Shown: positions 32,685 to 43,202 of the stretch, one piece after another
How the letters are laid out: the number at the start of each line of letters is the position of its first letter
How positions within the stretch are numbered: the first letter of the stretch is position 1
Assembly (NCBI RefSeq): GCF_024345975.1
Contig: NZ_JAGQCD010000015.1
Coordinates: 1 to 64,000 of the forward strand
DNA: 64,000 nucleotides
Origin: Cyanobium sp. Cruz-8D1
GTDB lineage: Bacteria; Cyanobacteriota; Cyanobacteriia; PCC-6307; Cyanobiaceae
Direction of reading: 5' to 3'
The notes under the pieces: generated by a model
The model's database searches: none
What the model saw: only the letters and a program-made list of their open reading frames with translations
Told to the model about the DNA's origin: nothing
Position numbers and translations under genes: made by a program

Positions 32685-33205
32685 GGGGTGGCGGCCGGCG
32701 CCCCCCGCACCGGCAGGCCGGCGGGCAGGTCGGGCTCCAGCAGGGCGGTGAGGTCGTACAGCTGCACCCGGGAGCGGCCGTCGCCCTCGCTGGCGATGGC
32801 GAGGCGCCGGCCATCGGCGGCCAGGCTGAGGCTTTCGGCCACCAGGCCGCCGGGCAGGGGCAGGCGGTGCAGGCGCCCCGTGGCCCGGTCCTCGATCAGC
32901 ACCCGGCGTTCCGGTCCCTGCTGCACCAGCAGGGCCAGATAGCGGCCGTTCCAGCTCAGGGAGGGGGAGCGGTGCGGCTGCAGCCGGCCGAAATGGCGCA
33001 GGGGCAGCACCGTACCGGAGGGCTGTTCCTGCAGCAGCACCGTGTCGCGGCCGTCGCGGCGCACCACGCTGGCCAGCACCCGGCCGTTGCCGCTGAGGGC
33101 CGGATCCTGGCGGTCGGCGCCGCCCCAGCCCACCGGACCGGCGCTGCGGCGCCCCCAGCTCCAGCTGCCGCAACCCGAAACCAGCAGGGCCAGCATCCCG
33201 AACAC
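32681..33205 (-). CDS. TolB-like lipoprotein, first of a tandem pair
   Basis: This roughly 174-residue protein has the lipobox LLVSGC near the N terminus and TolB-like blades: DPALSGNGRVLASVVRRDGR, SPSLSWNGRYLALLVQQGP and LSLAADGRRLAIASEGDGRS. The GTG at 33205 leaves a short signal peptide. An upstream CTG at 33253 would add a basic n-region (HRRRSSP) that looks more natural, so the true start is unsettled. It follows ycf66 on the same strand and overlaps the downstream paralogue by four bases. It was probably formed by gene duplication. Confidence 0.75.
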   Translation of the reverse strand: MFGMLALLVSGCGSWSWGRRSAGPVGWGGADRQDPALSGNGRVLASVVRRDGRDTVLLQEQPSGTVLPLRHFGRLQPHRSPSLSWNGRYLALLVQQGPERRVLIEDRATGRLHRLPLPGGLVAESLSLAADGRRLAIASEGDGRSRVQLYDLTALLEPDLPAGLPVRGAPAATP

Positions 33206-33257
33206 AAGCCAAGAGAGGCCTGGGCTTGATCGTCGACGGTGCTGGGTGATCAGCGGA

Positions 33258-34229
33258 TCAGTCGTCGAAGCGGGAGCTGTTGTCCCGGCTGGACGCGGGC
33301 GGGCCGGCGGGGGGCTCGTTCGCCGCTGGCCGGGGGCGGCCACTGGCCAGCGGCGAGAAGTCGGCATCACTGACGTCGTCGGCAGCAGCGCCGCGGGCGG
33401 TGCTGGAGCGGATCGGTGTGCCCATGGGCGTTCCCTGGGGTGCGCCCAGGCCAGGGTCACGGGACGAGGGGCCGGCAGGACCCGGCGGTGTGGAACCACG
33501 GCGGCCGGTACGGGGACCGCTGTCGGCAGCGGCCACCGGACGGGAGCCGCGGCGGGGTTCGGGGGCACTGTCCCGATCCCGGCGGCGGGCGCCGAAATCG
33601 CTGGGTTGGCTGCGGGCAGGGCCACCGGCGCTGTAGCGGCCGGCGGTCCGATCGGGGCGCTCGTCGATGGGATCCCGTTCCGGGCGGCTGGAGGGGCGCT
33701 CAGCGCGGGGGGTGTCCCAGGTGTCGGGCGCCTCCCGGCGGCTGGCGGCGCGCTCGGGGATCGCGGCTCTACTGGGCCGGCGCGGCCGGTAGAAGTCCTC
33801 CTCGGGTTCGTCGCGGGAGGGGATACGACGGCGCAGGGGTTCCGGCTCATCAAAGCGGTCCGGTTCGTCGTCATAGCTGCGGCCGCCGCCGAGGCCACCG
33901 CGCGGCCGGAACGGGGCGGCGGGTTCCTCGTCGTCGAAGTAGGAGGAACGCCGTGCCTGTTCGGTGGTCACCCCACGCAGGCGGACACTCTCATAGGCGA
34001 AGAAAACCGTGGTGCCCGCCAGCAGGAACTGGCCGAACTGCAGGATCGGGTCAAGGCGCCAGCCTTGAAAGAAGAGGATGCCGCCGCAGAGCAGGCCGAT
34101 GGCGGCGAAGAAAACGTCGTAGTCCCGGGCCAGGGCCGGTTTGAAGCTCCTCATGAAGTAGAGGAAGGCTCCGCCGACCGCCAGGACGATGCCGACGATG
34201 CTGGCCCAGTTGAGGCTGGCGTTGACCAC
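33258..34229 (-). CDS. ycf66: Ycf66 family protein
   Basis: This 323-residue protein has an N-terminal region with three to four membrane helices (ASIVGIVLAVGGAFLYFMRSF, FFAAIGLLCGGILFFQGW, FGQFLLAGTTVFFAYESVRLR), matching Ycf66 of cyanobacteria and chloroplasts. It is followed by about 220 disordered residues rich in Arg, Pro, Asp and Ser. The function is unknown; it is probably a thylakoid or plasma-membrane protein. psbX lies just upstream on the same strand, and the pair is commonly seen together in cyanobacteria. The charged tail is longer than in plastid homologues. Confidence 0.9.
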   Translation of the reverse strand: MVNASLNWASIVGIVLAVGGAFLYFMRSFKPALARDYDVFFAAIGLLCGGILFFQGWRLDPILQFGQFLLAGTTVFFAYESVRLRGVTTEQARRSSYFDDEEPAAPFRPRGGLGGGRSYDDEPDRFDEPEPLRRRIPSRDEPEEDFYRPRRPSRAAIPERAASRREAPDTWDTPRAERPSSRPERDPIDERPDRTAGRYSAGGPARSQPSDFGARRRDRDSAPEPRRGSRPVAAADSGPRTGRRGSTPPGPAGPSSRDPGLGAPQGTPMGTPIRSSTARGAAADDVSDADFSPLASGRPRPAANEPPAGPPASSRDNSSRFDD

Positions 34230-34290
34230 GGCTGTTGACCCGGGCGATGGCCACCACTCTAAGGACCGTAGCCGCGCTGTCAGCGGAAGC

Positions 34291-34413
34291 TCAGAGCCGC
34301 CGGTCGAGCTGGTCGTTCTGGCTGATCAGCACCAGGGCGATGGCGATGGGGATCACCACGATGACCGCGCCCCAGCCAAGGCTGCTGAGGAAGTTGGCGA
34401 GGGAAGGGGTCAT
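34291..34413 (-). CDS. psbX: Photosystem II protein X
   Basis: This 40-residue protein has one membrane helix ([19 protein letters not shown]), preceded by [12 protein letters not shown] and followed by NDQLDRRL, which is the PsbX pattern. PsbX sits at the edge of photosystem II near cytochrome b559 and affects quinone exchange at the QB site. It lies 61 bases upstream of ycf66 and starts divergently from a YggT-type gene. Confidence 0.93.
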   Translation of the reverse strand: MTPSLANFLSSLGWGAVIVVIPIAIALVLISQNDQLDRRL

Positions 34414-34498
34414 GGCAGGCGTTCGCTCTGGACAGCTGGGCGGATCCTAGGCAGTGGCGGTGAGTTCCTACGATCAGTCCATCCATGCTTAGAGCTTT

Positions 34499-34813
34499 GT
34501 GACGGCCCTGGCGCCCCTACCCCTGCTGCACCTGGCCCTGGGGCTGGCCCTGGCGGGCTGGACCCTGTTGTTCCTGTTCCGGATCGTCCTCACCTGGTAC
34601 CCGAGGGTCGACCTCAGCCAAGGGGTGATGCGCCTGGTGGGGGCACCCACCGAGCCCCTGCTGAGCCTCACCCGTCGCCTGATCCAGCCCATTGGTGGGG
34701 TGGATGTGACGCCGGTGGTGTGGGTTGGGCTGATCAGCCTGCTGCGGGAACTGCTGGTGGGTCAGCAGGGTCTGCTGACCCTGGCCCTGCTGCGCAGCCA
34801 GGCCATCGGCTGA
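34499..34813 (+). CDS. YggT family membrane protein
   Basis: This 104-residue protein has two hydrophobic segments (LLHLALGLALAGWTLLFLFRIVLTW and VVWVGLISLLRELLV) around the family motif YPRVDLSQGVMRLVGAPTEPLLSLTRRLIQPIGGVD. YggT proteins are thought to act in osmotic balance or in membrane organisation of thylakoids and plastids (YLMG in plants). The GTG start lies in the short gap shared with psbX. The 3-prime end forms a hairpin with the end of the convergent accC gene. Confidence 0.87.
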   Translation: MTALAPLPLLHLALGLALAGWTLLFLFRIVLTWYPRVDLSQGVMRLVGAPTEPLLSLTRRLIQPIGGVDVTPVVWVGLISLLRELLVGQQGLLTLALLRSQAIG

Positions 34814-34832
34814 ACCGGCAGCCCTGGGGGCT

Positions 34833-34845
<13 letters not shown>
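34809..34845. terminator. Nested hairpin joining the ends of yggT and accC
   Basis: GCTGAACCG (34809-34817) and CGGTTCAGC (34837-34845) form a perfect 9-bp stem. Inside it AGCCC (34820-34824) pairs with GGGCT (34828-34832). It includes the yggT stop and overlaps the accC end. It is a strong candidate for a bidirectional terminator. Confidence 0.6.
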
Positions 34846-36182
<1,337 letters not shown>

Positions 36183-36343
36183 CCGTGCAGGTCCAGGCGG
36201 TGTGGGCTGGCGAGGGTGCGGCCATGCCGGGGCGGACTGTATCAGTGCTCACCGGCGTGGCTTGGCGCTGACGGCCTTCGGGGGTGGGGAAGCCCATGGG
36301 TATATTGCTCGTTCGGTGAGGGGCTTCGGCCCGCGCCAGCCAC

Positions 36344-36425
36344 GCGGATGTGGTGGAATTGGTAGACACGCACGTTTGAGGGGCGTGTGGCTTCGGCCTT
36401 GCGAGTTCAAGTCTCGCCATCCGCA
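36344..36425 (+). tRNA. tRNA-Leu (anticodon GAG)
   Basis: The acceptor stem GCGGATG (36344-36350) pairs with CATCCGC (36418-36424), followed by discriminator A. The anticodon stem CACGT/GCGTG encloses the loop TTGAGGG, giving anticodon GAG at 36378-36380 for CUC/CUU codons. A long variable arm (GGCTTCGGCC) and the T-loop GTTCAAGTC are present, as expected for class II tRNA-Leu. CCA is not encoded. Confidence 0.96.
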
Positions 36426-36467
36426 TTTTTCTTTTCCCGCTCCCGTCCCCCGGAACCTGCGGCTCTT

Positions 36468-37766
36468 TTGATCCAGCCGTCGCCGGTCTCCGCTCCAGCC
36501 GCAGGCAGCGCGATCGTGCTGGTCAGCAACGGCCCGGGCGAACTGAGCACCTGGGTGCGGCCGCTGGCGGAGCAGCTCCATGGTCTGGAGCCCCTGCGGC
36601 CCCGCGACCCCGCCGCCAGCTGCAGCCTGCGGCTGGTGCTGGTCCCCTGCCCCAACGCCACCGGAACCGAGCATCGGGTGGCCGAGGCCTGGGGCCTGTT
36701 CGATCGGGTGCTGCCGGCCACCCGCTTCTGGTGGCTGCTGCTGCGGCCCCGCCGCCACGGCCCCTGGCCCGAGCGGGGGGTGGTGGTCTTCCTCGGTGGT
36801 GACCAGTTCTGGACCGTGTTGCTTTCGGCCCGGCTGGGCTACCGCCACCTCACCTATGCCGAGTGGGTGGCCCGCTGGCCCCGCTGGAACGACCGCATCG
36901 CCGTGATGGGACCCGCCGCCGCCGGCCGCCTGGCGCCCCGCTGGCGGGCGCGGGCCACGGTGGTGGGGGACCTGATGGCGGACCTTTCGGCCCTGGCGCG
37001 CCAGGACGATCCCCTGCCCGCCGGTGACTGGGTCGCCCTGCTGCCCGGCTCAAAGCGGGCCAAGTTGCTGGTGGGGGTGCCGTTCCTGCTCGAGACCGCC
37101 GACCGGCTGGCGGCCCTGCGGCCCGGCTGCCGCTTCCTGCTGCCGGTGGCTCCCACCACGTCGGTGCGGGAACTGCTGGCCTACGGCGGGCCGTCCAATC
37201 CGCTGAACCGACGCCAGGGGGCCGGCGAGCCCCATCGCCAGGGCGATGAGCTGGTCACGGCGGCCGGCACCCGCATCCTGCTGCTGGTGCAGCATCCCGC
37301 CCACGCCGCCCTGAGCCAGTGCGCCCTGGCGCTCACCACGGTGGGGGCCAACACCGCCGAGCTGGGGGCCCTGGCGGTGCCGATGATCGTGTTGGTGCCC
37401 ACCCAGCACCTCGCGGTGATGCAGGCCTGGGATGGCTGGCTGGGGCTGGTGGCCCGGTTGCCGCTGCTGCGGCGTCTGGTGGGGGTGGCCCTCACCGCCT
37501 GGCGCATGCGTCACCGGGGCTTTCTGGCCTGGCCCAACATCTCCGCCGGCCGTGCCGTGGTGCCGGAGCGGGTCGGGCCGATCGAACCGGCCCAGATCGC
37601 CGCCGAGGCGGCCGACTGGCTGGAGCATCCCGAACGGCTCGCGGCCATGGCCGACGACCTGCGCACTCTGCGAGGGGCGCCGGGTGCCGTGGCGGCGGTG
37701 GCGGCCATGGTGCGGGGCCTGCTGCCGCCGCCGGAGCCGGCTGGGCGGACGGTTCGATCTGGATAG
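36468..37766 (+). CDS. Lipid-A-disaccharide synthase-related protein (cyanobacterial LpxB-like)
   Basis: This 432-residue protein of a cyanobacterial/plant branch related to LpxB opens with IVLVSNGPGELSTWVRPLAEQL and continues with VVVFLGGDQFWTVLLSARLGY, LTYAEWVARWPRWNDR, VVGDLMADL and LLPGSKRAKLLVGVPFLLETA. The later ALTTVGANTAELGALAVPMIVLVPTQ resembles the sugar-nucleotide site of GT-B enzymes. The true substrate is not established; an envelope glycolipid is plausible. The TTG start at 36468 was chosen because the open frame further upstream runs through the tRNA. Confidence 0.83.
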   Translation: MIQPSPVSAPAAGSAIVLVSNGPGELSTWVRPLAEQLHGLEPLRPRDPAASCSLRLVLVPCPNATGTEHRVAEAWGLFDRVLPATRFWWLLLRPRRHGPWPERGVVVFLGGDQFWTVLLSARLGYRHLTYAEWVARWPRWNDRIAVMGPAAAGRLAPRWRARATVVGDLMADLSALARQDDPLPAGDWVALLPGSKRAKLLVGVPFLLETADRLAALRPGCRFLLPVAPTTSVRELLAYGGPSNPLNRRQGAGEPHRQGDELVTAAGTRILLLVQHPAHAALSQCALALTTVGANTAELGALAVPMIVLVPTQHLAVMQAWDGWLGLVARLPLLRRLVGVALTAWRMRHRGFLAWPNISAGRAVVPERVGPIEPAQIAAEAADWLEHPERLAAMADDLRTLRGAPGAVAAVAAMVRGLLPPPEPAGRTVRSG

Positions 37767-37805
37767 GATTTCTCCAGCCATCGCCCCTCCGCGGGGCCTG
37801 CCTCC

Positions 37806-38216
37806 ATGCCGACGAGCGATTCCAGCCCCCTCCAGAGCCTCGACACGGCCGACTGGCGGGCCCAGCTGACCCCCGAGCAGTACCGGGTGGCCCGCGAGGG
37901 GGGCACCGAACGGGCCTTCAGCGGTGCCTACTGGAACAACAAGGCCACGGGGATGTACCACTGCGTCTGCTGCGGCAGCGAGCTGTTCAGTTCCGCCACC
38001 AAGTTCGATTCCGGCACTGGCTGGCCCAGCTTCTGGGCGGGCGTGGGCGCTGGGGCGATCACCACCCACACCGACTCCACCCACGGCATGGAGCGCACCG
38101 AGATCCGCTGCGCGCGCTGTGACGCCCACCTCGGCCATGTCTTCAACGACGGACCGGCCCCCAGCGGCCAGCGTTACTGCGTCAATTCGGCGTCGCTGCG
38201 CTTTGCGGAGGGCTGA
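37806..38216 (+). CDS. msrB: Peptide-methionine (R)-S-oxide reductase
   Basis: MsrB reduces R-methionine sulfoxide in oxidised proteins. This 136-residue protein has the zinc-binding CVCCG and CARCD pairs, [13 protein letters not shown] near residue 58, [14 protein letters not shown], and the catalytic Cys in [10 protein letters not shown] near residue 125. It lies 39 bases after the LpxB-like gene. Its stop codon lies inside a hairpin shared with the convergent PRC-barrel gene. Confidence 0.95.
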   Translation: MPTSDSSPLQSLDTADWRAQLTPEQYRVAREGGTERAFSGAYWNNKATGMYHCVCCGSELFSSATKFDSGTGWPSFWAGVGAGAITTHTDSTHGMERTEIRCARCDAHLGHVFNDGPAPSGQRYCVNSASLRFAEG

Positions 38217-38228
38217 GGCCGCCCTCCG
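38206..38228. terminator. Hairpin between msrB and the PRC-barrel gene
   Basis: CGGAGGGC (38206-38213), a seven-base loop and GCCCTCCG (38221-38228) form a perfect 8-bp stem that spans the msrB stop. No T-tract is seen. Confidence 0.5.
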
Positions 38229-38234
38229 GCGGCT

Positions 38235-39389
38235 TCACCAGGGATCGTCGAGGATTTCCGGCTCCACATCCACCGGCTCCTTCGGCCGGGGGGCCGGTGC
38301 CTGGGGACGCTCCGCCCGCAGCGGCTCCCGTCCGCGCGGGGGCTCTTCGAAGTCCGGCGCAGGGATAGGGGTGGGGGCGGCGTCGGGCTCCGGCTCGAAA
38401 CCGCGCTCCTCCCGACCGCGCTCCTGGTCGTAGCGCTCGCCTTCGTAGCGATCTGCCTCGTAACGGTTGTCGTACCGGGCAGGATTGCGCTCACCCTCGC
38501 GGCCGTAGGTGTCGGAGGCGTACGACTCGCGGCCGTAGGGGTCGGCCGGTGCCGAGCGGGGCTCGGGGCGCTGGCGCGGTTCGGGCAGGTCGTCGTCGAG
38601 GTAGCGGCGCTGGCGCAGGGGCTCCCGTTCGCGCCGCTCCTCCAGTTCGACGTATTCCAGCTCCTCGGCGGGTTGGAAGCTGCGGCTGGTGGCCGGCTGG
38701 ATGCGGCGTTGCTCCTGGACGGTGGGCTGGCCTGCGGGCAGCTGGTTCTCGGCGGGCACGGCACCGGAGCGGAAGCGATCCCGCTCCTCCTGCTCCCAGC
38801 TGGCGCCACCGATGCCGAGCTTCTCCAGCAGGCCGGTGCCGAGTTGTTTGAGCTTCTCTTCGGCTCCCTCGTAGACGATGATCCGGTCCGGGCCGCTGCT
38901 GACCACCTCCCCCACCGGCATCTCCCAGGTGCTGAGCACCCCTTCCCCCAGCAGGGGAACGCCGAGGGCCCCGATCACCAGGGTGGTGAGCTCACCGGTT
39001 TCGATGTCGAAGCTGAAGCCCAGCACGCGGCCGAGCTGTTCGCCCGATTCCGTGATCACCTGGCAGTTGATGACCTTGCTGTAACGCTCGGGATTGAAGC
39101 CCTCGGCCAGGGAATCGACGGAATCCACCAGGATCACGTCCCCCACCTGGCGGATGCGGTCCAGCGGCATCCAGCGGGGCAGGCCCGGCAGGAAACGGGT
39201 CAGGGGGTTGTCGCGCAGGCCCAGGGCCACCACCTCGCGCCGGTCGATGTCGACCACCACCTCACCGACGACGCCCAGCCGCCGGCCGGTGTCCCGGGTG
39301 ATCACCTGGGTGCCCATCAGTTCGGAGCGCAACCAGAGGCGGTCGCTGCTGGCGGCGGGCTCGGTGGAGGGGGGAATCGGGGAGGTCAA
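38235..39389 (-). CDS. PRC-barrel domain protein
   Basis: This 384-residue protein has two PRC-barrel domains at about residues 20-95 (SELMGTQVITRDTGRRLGVV, DIDRREVVALGL) and 105-180 (GEQLGRVLGFSFDIETGELT). A long disordered tail follows, rich in Arg, Glu, Pro and Tyr with repeated YE/DR motifs (RYEADRYEGERYDQER). PRC barrels bind protein partners or RNA, as in RimM and the photosynthetic H subunit. A ligand or a role in ribosome or photosystem maintenance cannot be told from sequence. It lies just after smc on the same strand. Confidence 0.88.
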   Translation of the reverse strand: MTSPIPPSTEPAASSDRLWLRSELMGTQVITRDTGRRLGVVGEVVVDIDRREVVALGLRDNPLTRFLPGLPRWMPLDRIRQVGDVILVDSVDSLAEGFNPERYSKVINCQVITESGEQLGRVLGFSFDIETGELTTLVIGALGVPLLGEGVLSTWEMPVGEVVSSGPDRIIVYEGAEEKLKQLGTGLLEKLGIGGASWEQEERDRFRSGAVPAENQLPAGQPTVQEQRRIQPATSRSFQPAEELEYVELEERREREPLRQRRYLDDDLPEPRQRPEPRSAPADPYGRESYASDTYGREGERNPARYDNRYEADRYEGERYDQERGREERGFEPEPDAAPTPIPAPDFEEPPRGREPLRAERPQAPAPRPKEPVDVEPEILDDPW

Positions 39390-39481
39390 ATCCGGAGATC
39401 GGGGCTGGACGGCAGGGGGGACGGGAGCGACTTCACGGCCTGGAACAGCCTGGTCGGCCCATTGTGGCCCACGCGGTCGGC

Positions 39482-42400
39482 TCAGGCCGCCGGCGGCAAA
39501 CCGACCACCTGGGTGTGGGAGCCGCGGGCCTGGGTGACGCCGATGGTGCGTGTGGCCGCGGCGATCATCGGCCGGCGGTGACTGACCACCATGAACTGGG
39601 CCTGGTCGGCCTGGGCGGCGATCAGGGCGGCCAGGCGCTCCACGTTCACCCCATCGAGGAAGCTGTCGACCTCATCGAGGGCATAGAAGGGCGAGGGGCG
39701 GAAGCGCTGCAGGGCAAACAGGAAGCTCAGGGCGGTCAGGGATTTCTCACCTCCCGACATCGAGGCCAGCCGCCGCACCGCCTTGCCCTTCGGGTGGGCC
39801 ACCAGCGTCAGGCCGCCCTCAAGGGGCTGGTCGGGGTTCTCCAGCTGCAGGTGTCCCTCGCCATCGGAGAGGCCGGCGAAGATCGTCTGGAAATGGCCAT
39901 CCACGGCTTTGAAGGCCTCCATGAAGGCCTCCTGGCGCAGGGTGGCCACCGTTTCGATCCGCAGCAGCAGTTCCTCCCGCTCCTTGCTGAGCACCTCCAG
40001 GCGGTCGTCCAGGTCGGCCAGCCGCTGCTCCAGCTGCTCGAGCTCCTCAAGGGCGAGCATGTTGACCGGCTCGAGGGCCTCCATGCGCTGCTGCAGCTGG
40101 CGCAGGCTCTGCTGCAGCGCCTCCAGGCCGCCCTCGCGGATGTCCTGGGGCAGCTCGGGCCGGGGCTCGGGTAACTCCCGTTCCATCTGGGCCAGCCGCA
40201 GGCCGTGGCTGCGCTGCTCCTCGGCCAGGGCCAGCCGCTCCTCCTGGCGCCGCTGCAGCTCCCACTGACGCTGCTGCAGGGCCTGGCGCTGGCCGGCCAG
40301 GTGGGCTTCGGCCCCGTCACGGGCCCGTCGCCGTTCGCCGAAGCGGGTCTGCAGCTCGCTCTGCTGTTGCTCCAGCAGAGTGCGGCGCTCCTGCTCGGTC
40401 TGCTGCCGTTCCTTCCAGAGCTGGCGTTCGCCCACCAGGGCCTGCACCGCCTCCACCAGCCGCCGTTCCTCCCCGGCGAGGGCCTCCAGCTGGCTGCCCA
40501 GCCGTTCCGCCCCCAGGGCCCGCTCCCGCCGGCCTGCCTCCAGGCCATCCCGCTGGCGGCGGGCCTCCACCAGGGCCTGGTCGGCCCGCTCCAGCTCGCT
40601 CTGCAGCCCCTGCCAGCGGGCGCTGTCGTGGTTGCCGCTGGCGACGCGCTCGGCCTCCTCCAGTTCCGCCAGGGCCTGGCGCAGGGGGGGCAGGGTCTGC
40701 TCAAGGAGCTGCATCCGGCGGCCATCGGCCTGATGGGCCCCCTGCAGTTGCTGCAACCGGCTGCTCACCTGGTCGCGGCGCTGCTGCCGCGGCGCCAGGG
40801 TGCGCTCGGCGGCGCTGCGTTCGGCCTGCAGGGCGGCCTGGCGCTGCTGCAGCTCCAGCAGGACCGGCCGGGCCTCCTCCAGGCCCCGGCCCAGCTCGGC
40901 TTCGCGGCGACGGCAGGCCAGCAGGCTCTCCCCCAGCTCCAGCAGCCGCTGCCGCAGCGGCTCAGCCTCATCGCCCTCGCTGCTGCGGCCGAAGCCCAGC
41001 TGGCCGGAGCGCTGCTGCAGGCTGCCGCCGGTCATGGCGCCGCTCTTTTCGAGCAGTTCGCCCTCCAGCGTCACGGCGCGGCAGCGGCCCAGTTCGCGGC
41101 GGGCGTCGGAGAGGCTGGCGAACACCAGGGTGTCGCCGAAGACGTAGCGGAAGACATCGGCGTAGACGGGCTCGTGGCGGATCAGCTCCACCGCCCGCCC
41201 CACCAGCCCGCCGGCCCCGGCCGCAGCGCCCGGGTGGCCCCGTTGCAGGGCGGCCCCCCCCGAGCCACCGCTGCCGCCCCCACTGCCGCCCCGGATGCGG
41301 TTGAGGGGCAGGAAGGTCAGGCGTCCGGCGCGGCGGCTCTTGAGCAGCTCGATCGCCCGGGCGGCGATGCGGTCGTCCTCCACCACCACCTGGGCCAGCC
41401 GCCCGCCCGCCGCCACCTCCAGGGCCACCCGCAGCCGCTCCTCCACCTCGCCCAGCTGGGCCACCGAGCCGTGGATCCCCTCCAGCCCCGCCTCCAGCAG
41501 CAGGCGCAGGGCGCCGGTGCCGCGGCTCTCCTGCAGGGTTTCGCGGCGGCTGTCGAGGCGGGCGATCTCCCGCTCCAGGCTGGTCTGCTCCTGCTCCAGC
41601 CGCGCTCGGGTGCGCTGTTGCAGCGCCAGGGCTTCGGCCAGCTCCTGGGCCTGCCGTTGACGATCGTCCAGGCCGGCCAGCAAGGCGCGCTCCTGCTCCA
41701 CCAGGGCCGCGACTGAGGCGGCGCCCTCCGCCTGGGCCGCGTCCTCCTGCTGCTCCTCGCCGCCGAGTTCCTGCAGCCGATCGCCGGCCTGCCGCAGCCG
41801 TTCCTCCAGCTGCTGGCGTTCGGCCAGCAGGGGGGCGAGCTGCTCCTGCAGCTCCTGGCGCCGGCGGCTGCGGCCCTGCTGCTCCTCCAGCCAGCTGCCG
41901 GAGCGCCCGGCCACCTCCCCGAGCCGCCGGCGGGACAGTTCCACCGCCGCCTCGGCCTCGCGGCAGAGGGCCTCGGCGCGGGCGATGGCGCCGTCGTCGG
42001 CCTGGCCGTCGAGGGCCTGGCGCTGCTGGCGCAACGCGGCCTGGTTGTGCTGCAGCTCCTGGCGACGGCGCTGCAGTTCCTCGGCCTGGTGGCCGTGGCG
42101 TTCCGCCTGGCGGGCCAGCTCGCGGCCGCTGGTCTCCAGGCCGGCCAGTTCGGCCTGCACCGCCAGCAGCTGGTCTTCGCCCAGGGTCTTCACTTCCGCC
42201 TGCAGCCGCTCGAGGGCGGCGGCCGCGGTGACCACCTCGGCTTCGGCGGCGACGATCGCTTCGCGCTCCTGCTCCTGCTGGCGGTCGATGTTGTCCAGGC
42301 GGCCGGCCAGGGCCAGGCCGTGGACGCGGGCCTGCTCCCAGGCCAGCACCTGCTCCTGCAGGCGTCCGTGGTGCAGCCGTTCGCGCAGCTCCTGGTAGGT

Positions 42401-43123
42401 GCGGGCCTTGGCGCAGTCGCGTTCAAGCTTCTGGCGCGTCGCCAGCAGTTCCTGCTCAACGATGCGGCAGCGCTCCTGCCGTTCGACCACCTCGTCGAGC
42501 TTGCCCCGGCTCTGCTCGATGCGGGAGTCGAACAGGGCCACGCCGGCCAGCTCGTCGATGATGCCGCGCCGGTCGCGGGCGCTCATCGACACGATGCGGG
42601 TCACATCGCCCTGCATGACGACGTTGCTGCCCTCGGGGTCGACCCGCAGCCGCCGCAGCTGGGTCTGCAGTTGCTGCAGGTTGCAGGGCACCCCATCGGC
42701 GCTGAAGCTGCTGCTGTAGGTGCCGCCGGGGGCCACCCGCAGCCGCCGGGTGACGCTCCACTCCGTCTGGCCCCGCTGCAGCCAGGGGCCCTGTTCGGGA
42801 ACGTCCAGCCCCTCCTCGGCGCTGTCCGGCTGCCAGTCACCGAGGTCGAAGCGCACGGTGACGCTGGTTTCGGCCGCCTTCCCCTCCCGCAGCATGGCGC
42901 TGTTGATCAGATCGGGAAGCCGCTCGGCCCGCATGCCCCGGCTGGTGGCCAGGCCCAGGCAGAACAGCACCGCATCGAGGATGTTGCTCTTGCCGGAGCC
43001 GTTCGGGCCCGTGACCACGGTGAAGCCTTCCTGCAGCGGGATGGTCATCGACCCGCCGAAGGACTTGAAGTGGGTGAGCTCGACCTGATTGATGTGAACC
43101 AACAGGCCCGCGCGCTGCGCCAT
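39482..43123 (-). CDS. smc: Chromosome segregation protein SMC
   Basis: This 1213-residue condensin ATPase compacts and segregates chromosomes. The N-terminal head has Walker A TGPNGSGKSNILDAVLFCLG at about 34-53. Coiled coil 1 covers about 170-500, the hinge about 510-690 and coiled coil 2 about 700-1020. The C-terminal head has the signature LASMSGGEKSLTALSF and Walker B PFYALDEVDSFLD. The coils are very rich in Gln, Arg and Leu. An unusual Gly/Ser tract with GGSGGGSGGSGG sits in the hinge near residue 611. The start at 43123 gives a short leader before HINQVELTHFKSF. Confidence 0.95.
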   Translation of the reverse strand: MAQRAGLLVHINQVELTHFKSFGGSMTIPLQEGFTVVTGPNGSGKSNILDAVLFCLGLATSRGMRAERLPDLINSAMLREGKAAETSVTVRFDLGDWQPDSAEEGLDVPEQGPWLQRGQTEWSVTRRLRVAPGGTYSSSFSADGVPCNLQQLQTQLRRLRVDPEGSNVVMQGDVTRIVSMSARDRRGIIDELAGVALFDSRIEQSRGKLDEVVERQERCRIVEQELLATRQKLERDCAKARTYQELRERLHHGRLQEQVLAWEQARVHGLALAGRLDNIDRQQEQEREAIVAAEAEVVTAAAALERLQAEVKTLGEDQLLAVQAELAGLETSGRELARQAERHGHQAEELQRRRQELQHNQAALRQQRQALDGQADDGAIARAEALCREAEAAVELSRRRLGEVAGRSGSWLEEQQGRSRRRQELQEQLAPLLAERQQLEERLRQAGDRLQELGGEEQQEDAAQAEGAASVAALVEQERALLAGLDDRQRQAQELAEALALQQRTRARLEQEQTSLEREIARLDSRRETLQESRGTGALRLLLEAGLEGIHGSVAQLGEVEERLRVALEVAAGGRLAQVVVEDDRIAARAIELLKSRRAGRLTFLPLNRIRGGSGGGSGGSGGAALQRGHPGAAAGAGGLVGRAVELIRHEPVYADVFRYVFGDTLVFASLSDARRELGRCRAVTLEGELLEKSGAMTGGSLQQRSGQLGFGRSSEGDEAEPLRQRLLELGESLLACRRREAELGRGLEEARPVLLELQQRQAALQAERSAAERTLAPRQQRRDQVSSRLQQLQGAHQADGRRMQLLEQTLPPLRQALAELEEAERVASGNHDSARWQGLQSELERADQALVEARRQRDGLEAGRRERALGAERLGSQLEALAGEERRLVEAVQALVGERQLWKERQQTEQERRTLLEQQQSELQTRFGERRRARDGAEAHLAGQRQALQQRQWELQRRQEERLALAEEQRSHGLRLAQMERELPEPRPELPQDIREGGLEALQQSLRQLQQRMEALEPVNMLALEELEQLEQRLADLDDRLEVLSKEREELLLRIETVATLRQEAFMEAFKAVDGHFQTIFAGLSDGEGHLQLENPDQPLEGGLTLVAHPKGKAVRRLASMSGGEKSLTALSFLFALQRFRPSPFYALDEVDSFLDGVNVERLAALIAAQADQAQFMVVSHRRPMIAAATRTIGVTQARGSHTQVVGLPPAA

Positions 43124-43202
43124 CGGAATTTAACTGAGGTGCTGACGATCACAAGCCCTTCTTCCTACGGTGATGCCGTGCAGCTGTCGCACGGAGCGCC
43201 CC

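Noticed and set aside
36387-36467. Upstream extension of the LpxB-like frame
   Set aside because: It runs through the 3-prime part of the tRNA-Leu gene, so translation there is unlikely.
40205-41716. A 503-codon Leu/Gln-rich plus-strand open frame inside smc
   Set aside because: It is antisense to the SMC coiled coil; the periodic Leu/Gln pattern mirrors the coiled-coil codons.
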